DNA of 64,000 nucleotides from Tubulanus polymorphus. Taxonomy: Eukaryota; Nemertea; Palaeonemertea; Tubulaniformes; Tubulanidae. The notes under the pieces are model-generated. The model was not told the DNA's origin and searched no databases. It saw only the letters and a list, made by a program, of their open reading frames with translations. Positions 13,901-24,978 of the stretch are shown here, piece by piece. The stretch covers positions 26,262,153 to 26,326,152 of the forward strand of contig NC_134028.1 in assembly GCF_964204645.1 (NCBI RefSeq). The letters run 5' to 3'. The position numbers were made by a program, and so were the translations under genes. The number at the start of each line of letters is the position of its first letter. Within the stretch, counting starts at the first letter, position 1.

Positions 13901-15233
13901 ATTGATGGGAACGAAACCTCTGATACCACGTGAACATGATATATGGTGCCACCTGTCAGGAGTATGAGCTGACCGTACATCATGTCCTGATCATTTGAGT
14001 TCCTTGAACACTCTTATCTTTGTCTCAGAATAAGTTCATATCGATATTAGTTCGATAAGTTCAAACATATCATTCATAAGATCATTGTCAAACATCAAGA
14101 AATCTATCAACAGGGAAATTAGATTAATGCATTCGCATAATATGCATGTTTTTAATGAGAATATATTCATATTACAGTAAAACGAGTTAATTATTTTTGC
14201 ATGGATTATCATTTATACTTTTACAGTGAATATTTATTGCTATTGTCAAATTCAGTGAACATTTTGTTTAAATAGTTTTCATATTTATTTCGGTATGTGA
14301 CGTGAATGTATCGGAATGAGTTTCATTCATTCATACATCGGCTTAATTAGCAAACACTCATCTAACTGGGGGAGGGGTACGGTTCATAAGCATGAATATT
14401 AAAATTCATAAAGTCATTAAATTATTTTGAAAATATTGAAATTATTGAAATTGATAACTATTTATTCCATTGCTCTGTATCACTAGTATCACCCAGCACT
14501 AGTACATGACTCAATGTGAACTTACCCTGCAAACATTTTCTCGAGGCTCGCTGTAGCTGAACAACAAATTCTCTTCAAGGTCTCTTAAGTCTAGGCGGCA
14601 GATTTCTTCGAAGTTAGTACATTATTTCAGGAACACAGATAATAGGAGTCCCTTGTTATCAACAACTGGTCAGTCGATAGCGTTTCAGTTCAACGGAGTC
14701 AGTCTATTTCCTGGAAACTTTCAACTGAATATCAGATCGAATTTCTATGTGAAATCATGACCTGCAATTGACTATCTTTTCAAAGTTATAAATCATTGAA
14801 ATATGGATGGATTTGATTATAACCTCTGAATAGAAAACTAGAAACTTTTTATTCTATTGAAAACTATAACAAAATCTCCAAAATCTCTTCTCTATATAAA
14901 TATTAAGGAAGATGATTTCATAAGAAATTCACTTTTTATTCCAGTATTCCTTGTTATTCTTTTCTAGAATTAATTCTTTTTTTGTAATAAAAGTTCATTT
15001 TCAAGATATATTATGTATTTATTAAGCATGTTTGCATGATGCATGTATTTATTTTGTTACTAAACCAGGGGCTGCCCGGATTCGATGCTCCGTGCCCTGT
15101 CGATGAAGAAGGGTTACCCATAGCCGGAATTCCAGGTTGTCCCGGCCCCGGCGACACTAAGGGGGGTTTCAGTTCTAACAACAGACGTCAAAGGATTCGA
15201 ATAAATCAGGTAAAGACTGACTGGGATTGGTGA
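1981..15233 (+). CDS. Transmembrane-type collagen (XIII/XXIII/XXV-like), 3' half
   Basis: Nine exons encode Gly-X-Y triplets: 1981-2043, 3252-3314, 3814-3840, 4530-4565, 5729-5782, 5889-5969, 10011-10100, 13307-13432 and 15069-15209 (or to a stop at 15233). Each begins with a glycine codon directly after an AG acceptor and all are phase 0, as is usual for collagens. The sixth exon contains [18 protein letters not shown], which matches the C-terminal cysteine-containing cap of the membrane-associated collagens XIII, XXIII and XXV. Those are type II membrane proteins with a shed collagenous ectodomain acting at the cell surface and basement membrane. The N-terminal transmembrane part lies left of the window. 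Three further cap-like exons follow, which is unusual (see findings). Donors are standard GT (GTTAGT, GTAAGA, GTAAGG, GTGGGT, GTAGGG, GTAACG, GTAGGC, GTATGT, GTAAAG). Family assignment is strong; which exons join in one transcript is not visible. Confidence 0.82.
5889..5969 (+). CDS. Collagen cap exon 1
   Basis: Twenty-seven codons in phase 0, with [18 protein letters not shown] followed by a Trp-Arg-Pro-rich end. This is the best match to the conserved NC domain at the C terminus of collagens XXIII and XXV. It has two cysteines, the second right after LPLPG. The donor GTAACG means the exon is not terminal in itself: either a downstream cap exon or an unseen short tail exon follows. Confidence 0.8.
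10011..10100 (+). CDS. Collagen cap exon 2 (diverged paralogous exon)
   Basis: Thirty codons in phase 0: a start [19 protein letters not shown], then VKGCPYV and MLK. It keeps the CP..(4)..GLP....C spacing of cap exon 1 but has lost the Gly-every-third register before the first cysteine. The acceptor is TTTTATTAG and the donor is GTAGGC. It is separated from cap exon 1 by a ~4-kb intron in which I see no other exon. Confidence 0.7.
13307..13432 (+). CDS. Collagen cap exon 3 (highly basic tail)
   Basis: Forty-two codons in phase 0. The exon keeps [11 protein letters not shown]....C, the same CP..G.P..C skeleton as the other caps, and then has a strongly basic, probably helical stretch ([20 protein letters not shown]). 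The acceptor is ACACAG and the donor GTATGT. The basic tail has no counterpart in the vertebrate caps I know of. Confidence 0.65.
15069..15233 (+). CDS. Collagen cap exon 4, possibly terminal
   Basis: The exon starts [17 protein letters not shown], close to cap exon 1, then has a second cysteine after IAGIPG and an Arg-rich end. After 47 codons there is a GTAAAG that could be a weak donor (exon end 15209). If it is not used, the frame continues eight codons (VKTDWDW) to a TGA at 15231-15233. The latter would make this the natural 3' terminal exon, with the following AT-rich DNA as 3' UTR. Confidence 0.7.
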   Translation, partial: GLPGFDAPCPVDEEGLPIAGIPGCPGPGDTKGGFSSNNRRQRIRINQVKTDWDW

Positions 15234-18200
15234 AGTTGTAAGAATGGGGGTCGTAAGGATTGACTTTCTGCAGGAAGGTCGAAATCATCAGCAATAAACG
15301 GAATTCTAGTCGGCTGTGCCTAACATTTGGATTTGGGGAGGCAGCAGAGAAACCCGAAAAAGGGCAGTTCTAGCAAAAAGGGCACTTCTCCAAAATTAAC
15401 AGCCGTGCTGATGAATAGAATTTAGTTTTGAAAAGGGAGATCATTGGGACCCCCAACCCCTCCTGGTGATGCCTTGCTGGGTAATTTTTATACGGTGAAA
15501 TTGATCCTCAGAGTTCCGGATCGCCTTCTGCATGCGAAAGTTAACGCTTTATAGCGCATGCAATCTTATATATTTTTTGAGAAAACAATTCAGACCGATG
15601 CACCGTATCATTAAAACGGTTATTTATATAAGGCTCTGTTGTTAACTACAACATATTATACGCAGAAAAACTGTATGTAAAGAAATGGCAGATTTATCTG
15701 TGGGTACAGGTGCAACGCGCGCCTTCCTTTTCTTACCTCATCTCTCTTACTGACTGTTAAATCTTGAGCGATTACCTCGGTAAACCACTCACCCACAGCC
15801 ATCAAATAAGTGTTTTGTTGATTTCTCTTCAAGCTAAGAATATCTGTTAATTGTTTATTGCTTCATAAACACTTCTAGGTAAAAAACGAAAAGTGTCATC
15901 TCCAAGCAGTAAACATTAACTGGGATATTGGTCGAATAACTTGAAATAAGTCCTGACTTCATGTCAAAATCGAGGACCAGTTTCAATGCTTTCAAGTCGA
16001 AAATTTATAATCGAGTTTGATAAATTTAGGACCTGTTTTAATTTAAGAAATATTGATTGAAGTTTTTTTTGGATGGAAACCCGTGGAATGACAGGGGCGG
16101 ATTTAGACTGTATTTAGAGCGGATTTAGAATTTTAAAGTGCCTTTTTATTTTTTCTCTGTATTAAGATTTGCTGTTGTAACCACCTGAGATACACAATAG
16201 ATATTTGTCCTAAATATGTAACCTATGTTTCTTGACTAAATGCCTCTCAGAGATGCTCAGAAAGCTCTTAAATGATAGTAAAATTTCGAAAATGAAATTT
16301 GCTGATATGCCTTTTCGCCCTAAATTAAGAATATATGCCCTTTTTATTGGTCGACATGGTCACAACACGTCCCTGGATCCACCCCTGAATGATCCTGCAT
16401 GATGTTACAAATAAGGCCGAATTAACTTGAACTTTATAGTGCCACTGATTCTGCCACTGATTGTGGGAAGGTTTTAATCAATTGTCTTTCGATTAATTTT
16501 TATAGGAAAACTGATGAAATTCCTGTCCGTATGAAATTGTGATGTCTGTTGAATCTCGCAGGGGAAAGTGTGTGAAGCCTGTGGTGTAAATACTTCAGTA
16601 TATGTATACAGCTTGCTGCGGTTCATAAAAAAATCACACCAAGGAAATGGATAAAGAATTCTTTGGTATCAACAAAATTTGTCCTGTGTAAAAAATTAGA
16701 GTTATGAAATAACATGAAAGAAATTCTGAGCTGCCAACTGTTCCAAATGTTCAGTATTTGTTACTACTCTATTACGAGAAATACTGATTTGATTTGTTTG
16801 ATGTCACTAAAGGTCTTACTGTTGGTTATTGAATAATTTGAACATTTTCTTTCAATGAAATATTACAAAAGAAAATTCAATTTGTTACTGATAGCAGTTT
16901 TCAGAGGTTGGCAGCCCTGGACATTCGATGATAAATGAACTAGGCCTATATGTAAAGAGCAGTTTTTCTGAATTTTTGGTACGACTGATGATGTTATATC
17001 ACAGAGTCTGCTCATATCAAACAGGATTCAATATAGAATATATTATTTGTTTCGTATAATTTTATTATGCTGTAAATTATGTGTATGTTAATACATATAC
17101 ACAAGAGAAGTATATACATTACTTATATAAGATATAATGCATATATGTTATAGCTATAAACCCTTATATATATATATAGATAAATATGAATATCTTATAT
17201 ATATGTATGTGTATAAAATTATTTGTGTAATCCTCGTAAAAAATATCTGAGATTTGTATTTGATTTTTGTTGTCATGCAGTAAATATATCATAAATAATG
17301 GCTACATCAAAAGTAAAAAAATGATGCAACTTGATTGGAAAAATATTGATACTTTAAAGATGTTTAAAACGTACCTGAGTATTGGAGCCTTGGATTTGTG
17401 TTTTCTCGCGTGCACCGACGATTAATAACATGCTTTGACTAAAACTAAACATCCGAATAATTTCAATACTAAACAAATATGCAGTGAGTGTATGAAATAA
17501 TGGAAAACTTTCTACGAGTCTATTATCATTAAAAGTTAGGAGTAATAAATATTAATTAGTGAATATTGTTAATTACGGATGTGTGAGAGACCGTAAAATT
17601 AGTGTTTTACCAATTTCTCGATCGTGCAGTTGATACCGGTATCTGTCGGATACACAATGTTTCAAGCGTTAATGAACAAACTGTTTGGAGTCGATGAATG
17701 TGTGGCGATGCTTAGTTTGTACTTGTTTCATATTGTACACATCATACATGGCTAGTTTAACATTACAGATTTTGTCGGCGTTTTGTTTAAGAGTTGTCGT
17801 TATTTCGGACGTTCCCGATATTTAAATCTAAACTAGTTTGAAACAGATTTCGAAGAGAAGAAAAACCATCGTTTGTAATATGTAAAAGATTATGTTTATC
17901 GTAGTATTTTTCCACCTGATTGAACTTTATACCCCCGGGCAGCAGGTGTTACATAATAATAGCGTTGATTCTAGGAATTAACCTTTAGTCTCTGGGTGCT
18001 TAATCCCGCTATTGCCTCGCCTCATTCACATACTGGCTACGTTCGAGAGGTTGCCATTGATAAAGCTCTGAATTAATCGAGGACGACGATGTGAAAATGA
18101 AATCCATATAATAATGTCCTTACTGTATTAAGAGCTAGAAAGAGTTATGGCTTTCTAATTTATTTTTACTGGCATGTCTTTGTGCGCCCGTCGTATTTTG

Positions 18201-18310
18201 CGTAAGCAGAAAGATTTTTGTTTAATTTCAACCGATCTGCTGGATACAAACGTGTTAAAATGTAAATGAATGAAATAATATACGACAAATAAAGATATCA
18301 TTTTTGCCAT
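15234..18310 (+). other. Possible long 3' UTR of the collagen gene
   Basis: No exon, repeat family or ORF of note is seen in about 3 kb. AATAAA occurs at 18288-18293. Treating the stretch as 3' UTR is inference from its position after the last coding exon and before the DDIT4 promoter; it could equally be intergenic. Stretches around 17040-17220 are almost pure AT with TATATA runs. Confidence 0.35.
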
Positions 18311-18889
18311 TTGTAATATAAAAAATCCCTGTGTCGTGTTTTAAATGCTTCCTGTTACTCGAATGTTCGAACGTGCTTTCGGTCTCGATTAATCCTGGAA
18401 ATATATTTTTATGCCGGGACGATGTGACCTATATGATGTACTATTACGAATAACCCGAATAGCATCCAAAATTGATTCAGAGCAATTTATGCAAAAAGAA
18501 AAAGCTATGTAAAGCCAAACTTTAGTTTACCCATGCGATATGTCACTACCCTGAAAGAAACTGATTTATTCAGCATGCCCTTCGCTTGATAAATCTCCTT
18601 TCGCATCATGTTGCGTCCAGTCCATCGCATCTCAAGCTCGCCTTGATTTGTTTTTAGGTCTACGAAGCATTTTGCGTTATGAATCGACATAGCTTTTATT
18701 TTGCTCTATCAATTAAATTCTCTGTTTTGCATTTCGATTGCTCTATTGGGGTCATATTCATAGTGATGATAACCTTGTTAGAAGAAGAGTTCCGGCGAAA
18801 ATTATCGGCCTGTTTACAACGCAAGCTGTTCACATGTGTCACCCCTATAACGACACTTCGTGGAATCGTCCATTGTCATTATTATTCAT

Positions 18890-18896
18890 GCACGTA
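18890..18896 (-). promoter_or_regulatory. Candidate hypoxia response element core
   Basis: The minus strand reads TACGTGC, containing the HIF core RCGTG. It lies about 40 bp upstream of the DDIT4 TATA box. Mammalian DDIT4 is a classic HIF-1 target, so position and sequence fit, but a five-base core is expected often by chance. Confidence 0.3.
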
Positions 18897-18931
18897 TTTG
18901 TTTCCCGGGGTGGTAGAGTCAGCTGACTGAG

Positions 18932-18939
18932 TATTTATA
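18932..18939 (+). promoter_or_regulatory. TATA box of the DDIT4 gene
   Basis: TATTTATA lies about 160 bp upstream of the DDIT4 start codon, with GC-richer DNA following (about 18950-19010). Transcription would begin near 18962-18970, giving a 5' leader of about 125 bases. A TATA-driven promoter fits a stress-inducible gene. Confidence 0.5.
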
Positions 18940-19092
18940 GTCAGCAGAGAACCTGGTACCGTCGCACTCGACTGAGAGAAGTCGGCTAGTTCGCCTCGCT
19001 CGTCTTTACACGAGAATATCATTTACGGAAAGAGAGATAAAGAGATTAGAAAGAGTGGAATATATTTTTCGAGTGCTCGGTAGTTCTGAGTG

Positions 19093-20135
19093 ATGGTTGC
19101 AGAGGTAACGGTTAAATCTACGTTTCAAAAATTAATCATGAAGGTTCAAGAACTGATCGAAAGGGATTATATAACAGAAGCAAACAACAATTCTACTCAA
19201 CTTCGGAGGAAACGAAGTAAGTATCAACTTGAAACGCTTCCATAAATTATAAGTCTGATTATTTTCTAAGTTTTTTTTTAGTTCAATCAGAAATGAATTA
19301 AATTCCAGGTCGTGTTTTAAATCTGTTATAATCGGGATTTAGAATCATATAAACGTTACTATTCATTTACGATCAATACCGGCTTGAAATGAATGCTGAT
19401 TGAAATGTGATTTTCGAATTTCCTGGTGATCTATACTTGACGATTTAATGTTATTTTAAAGATTTGTTAAATCGTGTTGCACACACTGTGTCAACACACT
19501 GTGTCAGTGACACAGTAACGACAAGTATGGCACCTGCTTATGTGAATTACCTGAATGTAAATGATGCAATATTAGATAATGACGCAATCGGGGAATCACG
19601 CCAAACATGTTGTCACGGTGAAACTAAACGATGATTTATTCCTATCATTTCAGGTGAAAATCGAAGAGCTTCGTTAAGTTATATGATGTCTGCCGATGCT
19701 GTCGGATACAACAGTTACGAGGAATCGCTCGTCTTACAAGAACGACTATTTCTAATCGGACAAATCGAGGAGTTAATGCGGACTGCTAAAATCGATCTTT
19801 CTCTGGACGATGTTCTCATTCCGAGTGGACTTACTTCGAAAATATCTCAAGACGTTTTAAACATGTCTCAGAATGAGCCGTACGGACTCAGAGGTTGCGT
19901 GATACACGTCAATCTAGAGTGTGCCACAATGTGCCATAGGATCGGCAGAATACACTGCGATCCCGACACCGTTTCGACGTTCGAAATCTATCTGACTTTG
20001 AAGGAGGATAGCAAAAAATGGACCAGTATTACGAAAATGATCCCCGTGCTGGATAAATTTATGCAACAACGCAAGAAAACTGTTCTAATTAGTGCGGCGT
20101 ATACTGCGGAAAAAAGAAAACTTTACGGAAGCTAG
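19093..20135 (+). CDS. DDIT4: DDIT4/REDD1 family protein (inhibitor of mTORC1 signalling)
   Basis: Two exons, 19093-19216 and 19654-20135, join in phase 1 across a 437-bp GTAAGT..CAG intron to give 201 codons. An in-frame TGA at 19087-19089 makes the ATG at 19093 the first possible start. The C-terminal two thirds carry the RTP801 signature: EPYGLRGC, then CHRIGRI, DPDTVSTFE, LTLKEDSKKW and a terminal KRKLYGS. In vertebrates and flies (REDD1, Scylla, Charybde) these cytosolic proteins act upstream of TSC1/TSC2 to suppress mTORC1 under hypoxia, starvation and DNA damage. The short variable N terminus with basic RRKRS is normal for the family, and the human protein is of similar length (about 230 residues). 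I cannot separate DDIT4 from DDIT4L for an invertebrate. Confidence 0.88.
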
Positions 20136-21110
20136 TCACATCTTACGAAACATATTTATCAAATCAGTCAAAAGCGCAGCCGAACGCCTGTAACCGTATC
20201 AGTATTTCCGCAGATCGTTAACCACAAGACTTGATAAAATTCGCTCAATGGACTGGATGTTGGATCGAGACATTTTATGCATTTTACAACTAGAATATAA
20301 GATTGTTATTAATCATCTCCGGCTCATAGTCATAGTGTTTATATGTAAACACGTTTAGTTACTTTCCACCGAAATAATTCACTGTCCAAATAGTTATTTG
20401 AATTACTTCTGCCAAAATGTGCTGTAGTTTAAAAATGTTATTATTTCATGACTGTTAGTGTTGAATTGCGCAATAGAGCAATTAAAAAGTATCTCATTAA
20501 TTGGAAGATCCCCGTACCCTTGTTGATTGTATCTGTGTGAATGAGATTTTCAAGGCCACTGGCTAGATCCGTACGCTTTTCTGGAAATTTCCATTCAGTG
20601 CAAATCCTAGCAGAGCGGCACAATAGCTGAGCGGTCAGATTTCTAGAAATCGTTATAATATAGTTGACTCATTCATTGATTGTAGTATTTGAATTATTTC
20701 CGGGACACCAATCATTCTATGACTAATTCACCTATCACGTGCGTGTGTGTCTGCGTACCTTACTAGATCGATAGGTTTGATAATTCGGTTATCATTCAAT
20801 CAGAGATTTCGTTCCTTTTAAATCTAAACTTTTCCGCGATATTTAAAAATTCGTATTTATATCAGAATCGGCATCTAAAACACGTTTGTGCTAATAATAC
20901 GTAGAATTATGTTCCAAAAATTACTGCTTAACAAATAATGTCTGTTGTTAGAAAAACTGTTGATTAACAGTTCTTTCGATTTCGTTTTCGTTCCATAATC
21001 GAATAAAGTGAGTGGTCAGTATAAAGTAATTTGTGATAATTAATTGTGAATTTTTTTTACCAAGATGATAACATTTCTGTACATAACTACTTGTCTAAAT
21101 AAATGTGCAA
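20136..21110 (+). other. DDIT4 3' UTR
   Basis: AT-rich sequence without ORFs runs from the stop codon to two AATAAA signals at 21002-21007 and 21098-21103. Several ATTTA-type motifs are present, common in unstable stress-response mRNAs. The extent is inferred. A tRNA-like A-box remnant (AGCTGAGCGG near 20625) may be an old SINE piece. Confidence 0.5.
21002..21103 (+). terminator. Two polyadenylation signals for DDIT4
   Basis: AATAAA occurs at 21002-21007 and again at 21098-21103, the second followed by GTGCAA and a GT-rich stretch (TGTGTATTTGTTCGTTT) suitable as a downstream element. Confidence 0.5.
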
Positions 21111-21200
21111 AGAAGAAAGTGACTGTGTATTTGTTCGTTTATCGCCAGGGAATACTGGTATTATGAAATCACTTATCTCTATGGTTGTATTCATATGGAC

Positions 21201-21229
21201 CTACGAGCAATTCAGATAATTGCTCGTAG
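21201..21229. repeat. Perfect 12-bp-stem hairpin (CTACGAGCAATT arms)
   Basis: CTACGAGCAATT at 21201-21212 and its exact complement at 21218-21229 flank a 5-base loop, CAGAT. The same ten-base arm TACGAGCAAT forms a second hairpin at 39230-39259, and a half-decayed one starts near 52105. See findings. Confidence 0.7.
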
Positions 21230-21281
21230 TAAGGACTGACTCGAGTACTGCTTTCCTTATCATTCTGCCAGTCATTGACAA

Positions 21282-21724
21282 ATGGATCCCAATTTACGTC
21301 CAACAATTGAACCCGAGTCCACGGCAACGGCGCACACGACGCAGGGCGGAATCAAACTTACGTCTTGGAAACGTTTCCCAAATACATCTACGATATTCGC
21401 TACCGGGAAACGATTGTTTGTCATGTCTCCTATGCCAGTACCCGGTGTGGCTCAGGCGACTACGAGTTTTGCGTGGGCGTATCCCTCGACCACGGGAGTT
21501 GTCGGGTTTGTAAAAACTATAATATGAACAATCCAGAATCTGTAGCTGAGCAGTTAGGCGATAGAACATTTTCAAATACTAATATCGGCACTACTCTCTC
21601 AGGGCCACCCGTATTCACCCAAGTTGGTACCGAACGACGGGTGAACACTAATTTTCACCCCAGCGGGCAGTCCTGGCCTCGAATTCACGGGAACTCAGTG
21701 ATACGAGACTTACGAACAGCATAG
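21282..21724 (+). other. Unidentified short ORF region, frame-broken
   Basis: From an ATG at 21282 an 81-codon ORF ends at 21527. The overlapping frame from 21365 is open to 21724, so the region can be read as one product only with a frame change near 21515-21527. It is GC-richer than its surroundings and follows the hairpin by about 50 bp. I recognise no domain. It may be a relic of an integrated element, a lineage-specific small gene or chance. Confidence 0.25.
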
Positions 21725-21946
21725 AGAGAGTTCATTTTTCATGGTGTCATTTTTGCTATTTCTGTATTTATATCGCATCAAGCACGGAGTATGATGAAGG
21801 AACCTCCGAATGAATATAATAATAAGAAAACTGAATGTTTGAGTTTGTAACGATAGTTTATTTTTCACAATCGGTTTGGTGAAACTGGATTTCTGGTGGT
21901 TTAAAGTCACAGTGATTTAAGAGTATCGAGAAAATGTCGTTCGTGT

Positions 21947-21976
21947 CTTAGTGTCTGTGGTACATCAGACACTAAG
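21947..21976. repeat. Perfect 11-bp-stem hairpin
   Basis: CTTAGTGTCTG at 21947-21957 and its complement at 21966-21976 enclose the 8-base loop TGGTACAT. It lies just upstream of the tandem AATAAA units. Confidence 0.6.
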
Positions 21977-22040
21977 GTTCTTGGTGAAACAGAGAGTGGC
22001 TGATCCGAACCGGCGCTCACCCTTTTGGTTAGCTTTGTGT

Positions 22041-22160
22041 TCAATAAAAAGTGAATTTAAATCGGCGTCCACCCCTGGTAAGCGAGAATTTCAATAAAGT
22101 GAATTTGAATCGACGCCTATCCCTGGTAAGCGAGTGTTTCAATAAACTGAATTTTAATTT
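22041..22160 (+). repeat. Tandem ~50-bp units, each with an AATAAA
   Basis: Three units of about 49 bp share TTTCAATAAA, GTGAATTT, AATCG and CGCC, then (in two) CCCTGGTAAGCGAG. AATAAA therefore recurs at 22043, 22093 and 22141. The array could supply redundant 3' processing signals to a transcript from the preceding cluster, but no gene there is proven. Confidence 0.55.
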
Positions 22161-22820
22161 ATCGGCGCCATGTCTTTGTAGTGCTTCCGGTAAGTAAAAA
22201 TGTTTCTAATTTTTCGATTTTTCGAAATCAGTTTTCACCTTTTCATCCATTCTTAAACCGCGCATTTCATGGGCAAATGTTTCAATGATTATTTCTCGTG
22301 TTCTGCTGATAATTCTCTGTTGAATTGGAGCCAAGATTTAGTCTGAATATGTCAAAAACCAAAACGTGATTCGCGCACCGACCGGTACTACTCGCTTGCC
22401 AGGGCGAATGGATCATTTAGGAGCATAAAAATTCATTTGGTTTATGAAAATCCTCACTAAACATCCTCATATTTTATATTAGTTTATGAAGAATAGATGG
22501 AGGAGTGACTGTTGTTTATAGGTATCCGTCCGTAATGCCGGTTTATACACCTAACCTCACTCACCTCTATTTCTCCACAGAAACATGACCCCCGAGCGTA
22601 GTCATCTTGTCGCCCCCCTTGTTAACATCTTAATGTACTTAACTATACTCGATTTATTCCTGTTTCTAGTCATTTCATAGAAGCATCTATCTCTGACTGG
22701 TATAAACACACATAGATAAATCCAGGGCAGTTAAAAAAGTTGTTTGTTTTTTAACATTTCCAGTTGTAAATTCGACTTAAAATTCGTGTGCGAATTTCTA
22801 AAAACGGGCGAAGAAACAAG

Positions 22821-24974
22821 ATGGCGTCGAAAAAGGGCGTACCGGACGATGTGGCGTCGTTCGTTCCGGATAAAGTGAAAAAAGCGGAAAAACGAATCGA
22901 GGAATTCCCGTACGACACAGAGGCGTGGAGCGTGCTGATACGCGACGCTCAAACCAAACTGATTGAAGAGGCGCGAAAAACGTACGAACGCCTCGTAAAT
23001 CAGTTCCCGAACGCCGGCAAATACTGGAAAATATACATCGAGCAAGAAATGAAAGTGAAAAACTACGAACGCGTCGAAAAACTGTTTCAACGATGTCTGA
23101 TGAAAGTTCTCAATATCGACTTGTGGAAGACTTACATCACGTATATCAAAGAAACGAAGAGTAAATTACCGTCGTATCGTGAAAAGATGGCGCAAGCGTA
23201 CGATTTCGCGTTGGATAAAATGGGTATGGATATCATGTCATACGGCATCTGGTCGGATTATATCACGTTTTTGAAATCGGTGGAAGCTGTCGGTTCCTAC
23301 GCCGAGAATCAGCGTATAACGGCCGTACGTAAGGTTTACCAGCGCGGAGTAATCAACCCGATGATCAGCATCGAGGCGTTGTGGAAGGATTACTGTGCCT
23401 ACGAAAACAGCATCAATCCGTTAATCGCGAAAAAAATGACCGAAGATCGTTCGCGCGATTACATGAACGCGCGTCGAGTGGCGCGCGAATACGAGCTCGT
23501 GACGCGCGGGCTGAACCGGTCGACGCCGTCGACTCCTCCGCAGAACACGCCCGACGAGGCGAAACAGGTCGATCTGTGGAAGAAGTACATCGCGTGGGAA
23601 CGGGGTAATCCGCTGCGTACGGAGGACCACGCGTGCGTCACTAAACGCGTTATGTTCGCGTATGAACAGTGTTTGTTGTGTTTGGGGCATCATCCCGACG
23701 TCTGGTACGAGGCTGCGTCGTATCTCGAACAGTCGAGTAAATTACTCGCCGAGAAAGGCGATCAGAACGCCGGTAAGCTGTTCGCCGATGAAGCTGCCGC
23801 GATGTTCGAACGCGCGACGTCGACGCTGCTTAAAGAGAACGTATTGTTGTATTTCGCGTTCGCCGATTTCGAGGAAAGTCGCATGAAATACGAAAAAGTT
23901 CACGGCATTTATAAGAAATTGATCGGTATCGAAACGGTCGATCCGACGCTGCCGTACGTGCAGTATATGAAGTTCGCGCGACGCGCCGAAGGCATCAAAT
24001 CGGCGCGTAACGTGTTCAAGTTGGCGCGTGAGGACGTGCGGTCGAATTTCCACGTATACGTGGCGGCCGCGCTGATGGAGTACTACTGCAGCAAGGACAA
24101 AACGGTCGCGTTCAAGATATTCGAACTCGGTTTGAAGAAATACGGTCACATCCCGGACTATATCACGGCGTACATCGATTACATGTCGCATCTGAACGAG
24201 GACAACAATACGCGTGTGCTGTTCGAACGCGTCCTATCGTCGGGGCAACTGACGCCCGAGTGCTCGCGAGAAATCTGGGGAAAATTCCTCGATTTCGAGT
24301 CGAACGTCGGAGATCTGGCGAGCATTTTGAAAGTCGAGAAACGTCGCGCGCAAATCATCGAACAATTGCAGGAGTTCGTCGGCAAGGAAACGGCACTTCT
24401 GATCGACCGGTATAAATACATCGACCTGTATCCGTGTTCGACCAGCGAGTTGAAGGCTCTCGGTTACCGCGAGTTTACCAGACACGCGGCTAACTCGCAA
24501 CTAATCGACGCGCCCGCGAAGGACGAGAAAGAGTCGACCGACGGCGCCGATTACCGCACGGCGTTCCCGAGACCCGACACGCTTCAGATGATTCCGTTCA
24601 AACCGAAACAGATCGTACCGACGAACGCGCACGTTGTATCCGGCGGGATATTCCCGGTGCCGCCGGCCGCGTCCGAGTTACTCACTCAGTTACCTCCGCC
24701 GTTTAGTTTTCACGGTCCGTTCGTCGAAATCGATCGATTCCTCGCGTTCATGAAGGATATGAAATTACCGGAGTCGTACGCGGCAACCGTCGAGAACGGA
24801 ACGGACACCGGTGGACGCATCGATCCGGGAACGGCCATCTCGATCGACGTCGCGATGAGTCGTAAACGTAAACAGGACACGGTCGCCGATGAAAGCGATG
24901 AAGAAGGGGACAGCCAGGCGGCGCCACCGGTCAATGATATATATCGCAGTCGACAACAAAAACGAGTGAAATAA
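22821..24974 (+). CDS. CSTF3: Cleavage stimulation factor subunit 3 (CstF-77), intronless
   Basis: A single ORF encodes about 717 residues from ATGGCGTCGAAA; an in-frame ATG at 22788 would add 11 residues, but 22821 is the likelier start. The protein matches CstF-77/Suppressor of forked throughout: [10 protein letters not shown] near the N terminus, the HAT (half-a-TPR) repeat region with motifs such as [40 protein letters not shown] and [14 protein letters not shown], then PPQNTP, a Pro-rich 'monkeytail' region with MIPFKPK and [10 protein letters not shown], an acidic patch and the terminal [13 protein letters not shown]. The protein dimerises through HAT repeats, bridges CstF-64 and CstF-50, and acts in nuclear mRNA 3' end cleavage. 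Length is normal (human 717). The ORF has no introns, whereas animal CSTF3 genes are usually intron-rich. It uses many GCG, TCG and CGC codons. No frameshift or stop is seen, so it looks functional. Confidence 0.95.
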   Translation: MASKKGVPDDVASFVPDKVKKAEKRIEEFPYDTEAWSVLIRDAQTKLIEEARKTYERLVNQFPNAGKYWKIYIEQEMKVKNYERVEKLFQRCLMKVLNIDLWKTYITYIKETKSKLPSYREKMAQAYDFALDKMGMDIMSYGIWSDYITFLKSVEAVGSYAENQRITAVRKVYQRGVINPMISIEALWKDYCAYENSINPLIAKKMTEDRSRDYMNARRVAREYELVTRGLNRSTPSTPPQNTPDEAKQVDLWKKYIAWERGNPLRTEDHACVTKRVMFAYEQCLLCLGHHPDVWYEAASYLEQSSKLLAEKGDQNAGKLFADEAAAMFERATSTLLKENVLLYFAFADFEESRMKYEKVHGIYKKLIGIETVDPTLPYVQYMKFARRAEGIKSARNVFKLAREDVRSNFHVYVAAALMEYYCSKDKTVAFKIFELGLKKYGHIPDYITAYIDYMSHLNEDNNTRVLFERVLSSGQLTPECSREIWGKFLDFESNVGDLASILKVEKRRAQIIEQLQEFVGKETALLIDRYKYIDLYPCSTSELKALGYREFTRHAANSQLIDAPAKDEKESTDGADYRTAFPRPDTLQMIPFKPKQIVPTNAHVVSGGIFPVPPAASELLTQLPPPFSFHGPFVEIDRFLAFMKDMKLPESYAATVENGTDTGGRIDPGTAISIDVAMSRKRKQDTVADESDEEGDSQAAPPVNDIYRSRQQKRVK

Positions 24975-24978
24975 TAAA
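24973..24978 (+). terminator. AATAAA overlapping the CSTF3 stop codon
   Basis: The stop TAA at 24972-24974 runs straight into TAATAAAA, so AATAAA begins inside the stop codon. If used, the 3' UTR would be about 20 bases. Another AATAAA at 25448-25453 would give a UTR of about 480 bases. For a gene that itself makes mRNA 3' ends, the use of these two sites would be worth checking. Confidence 0.35.
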
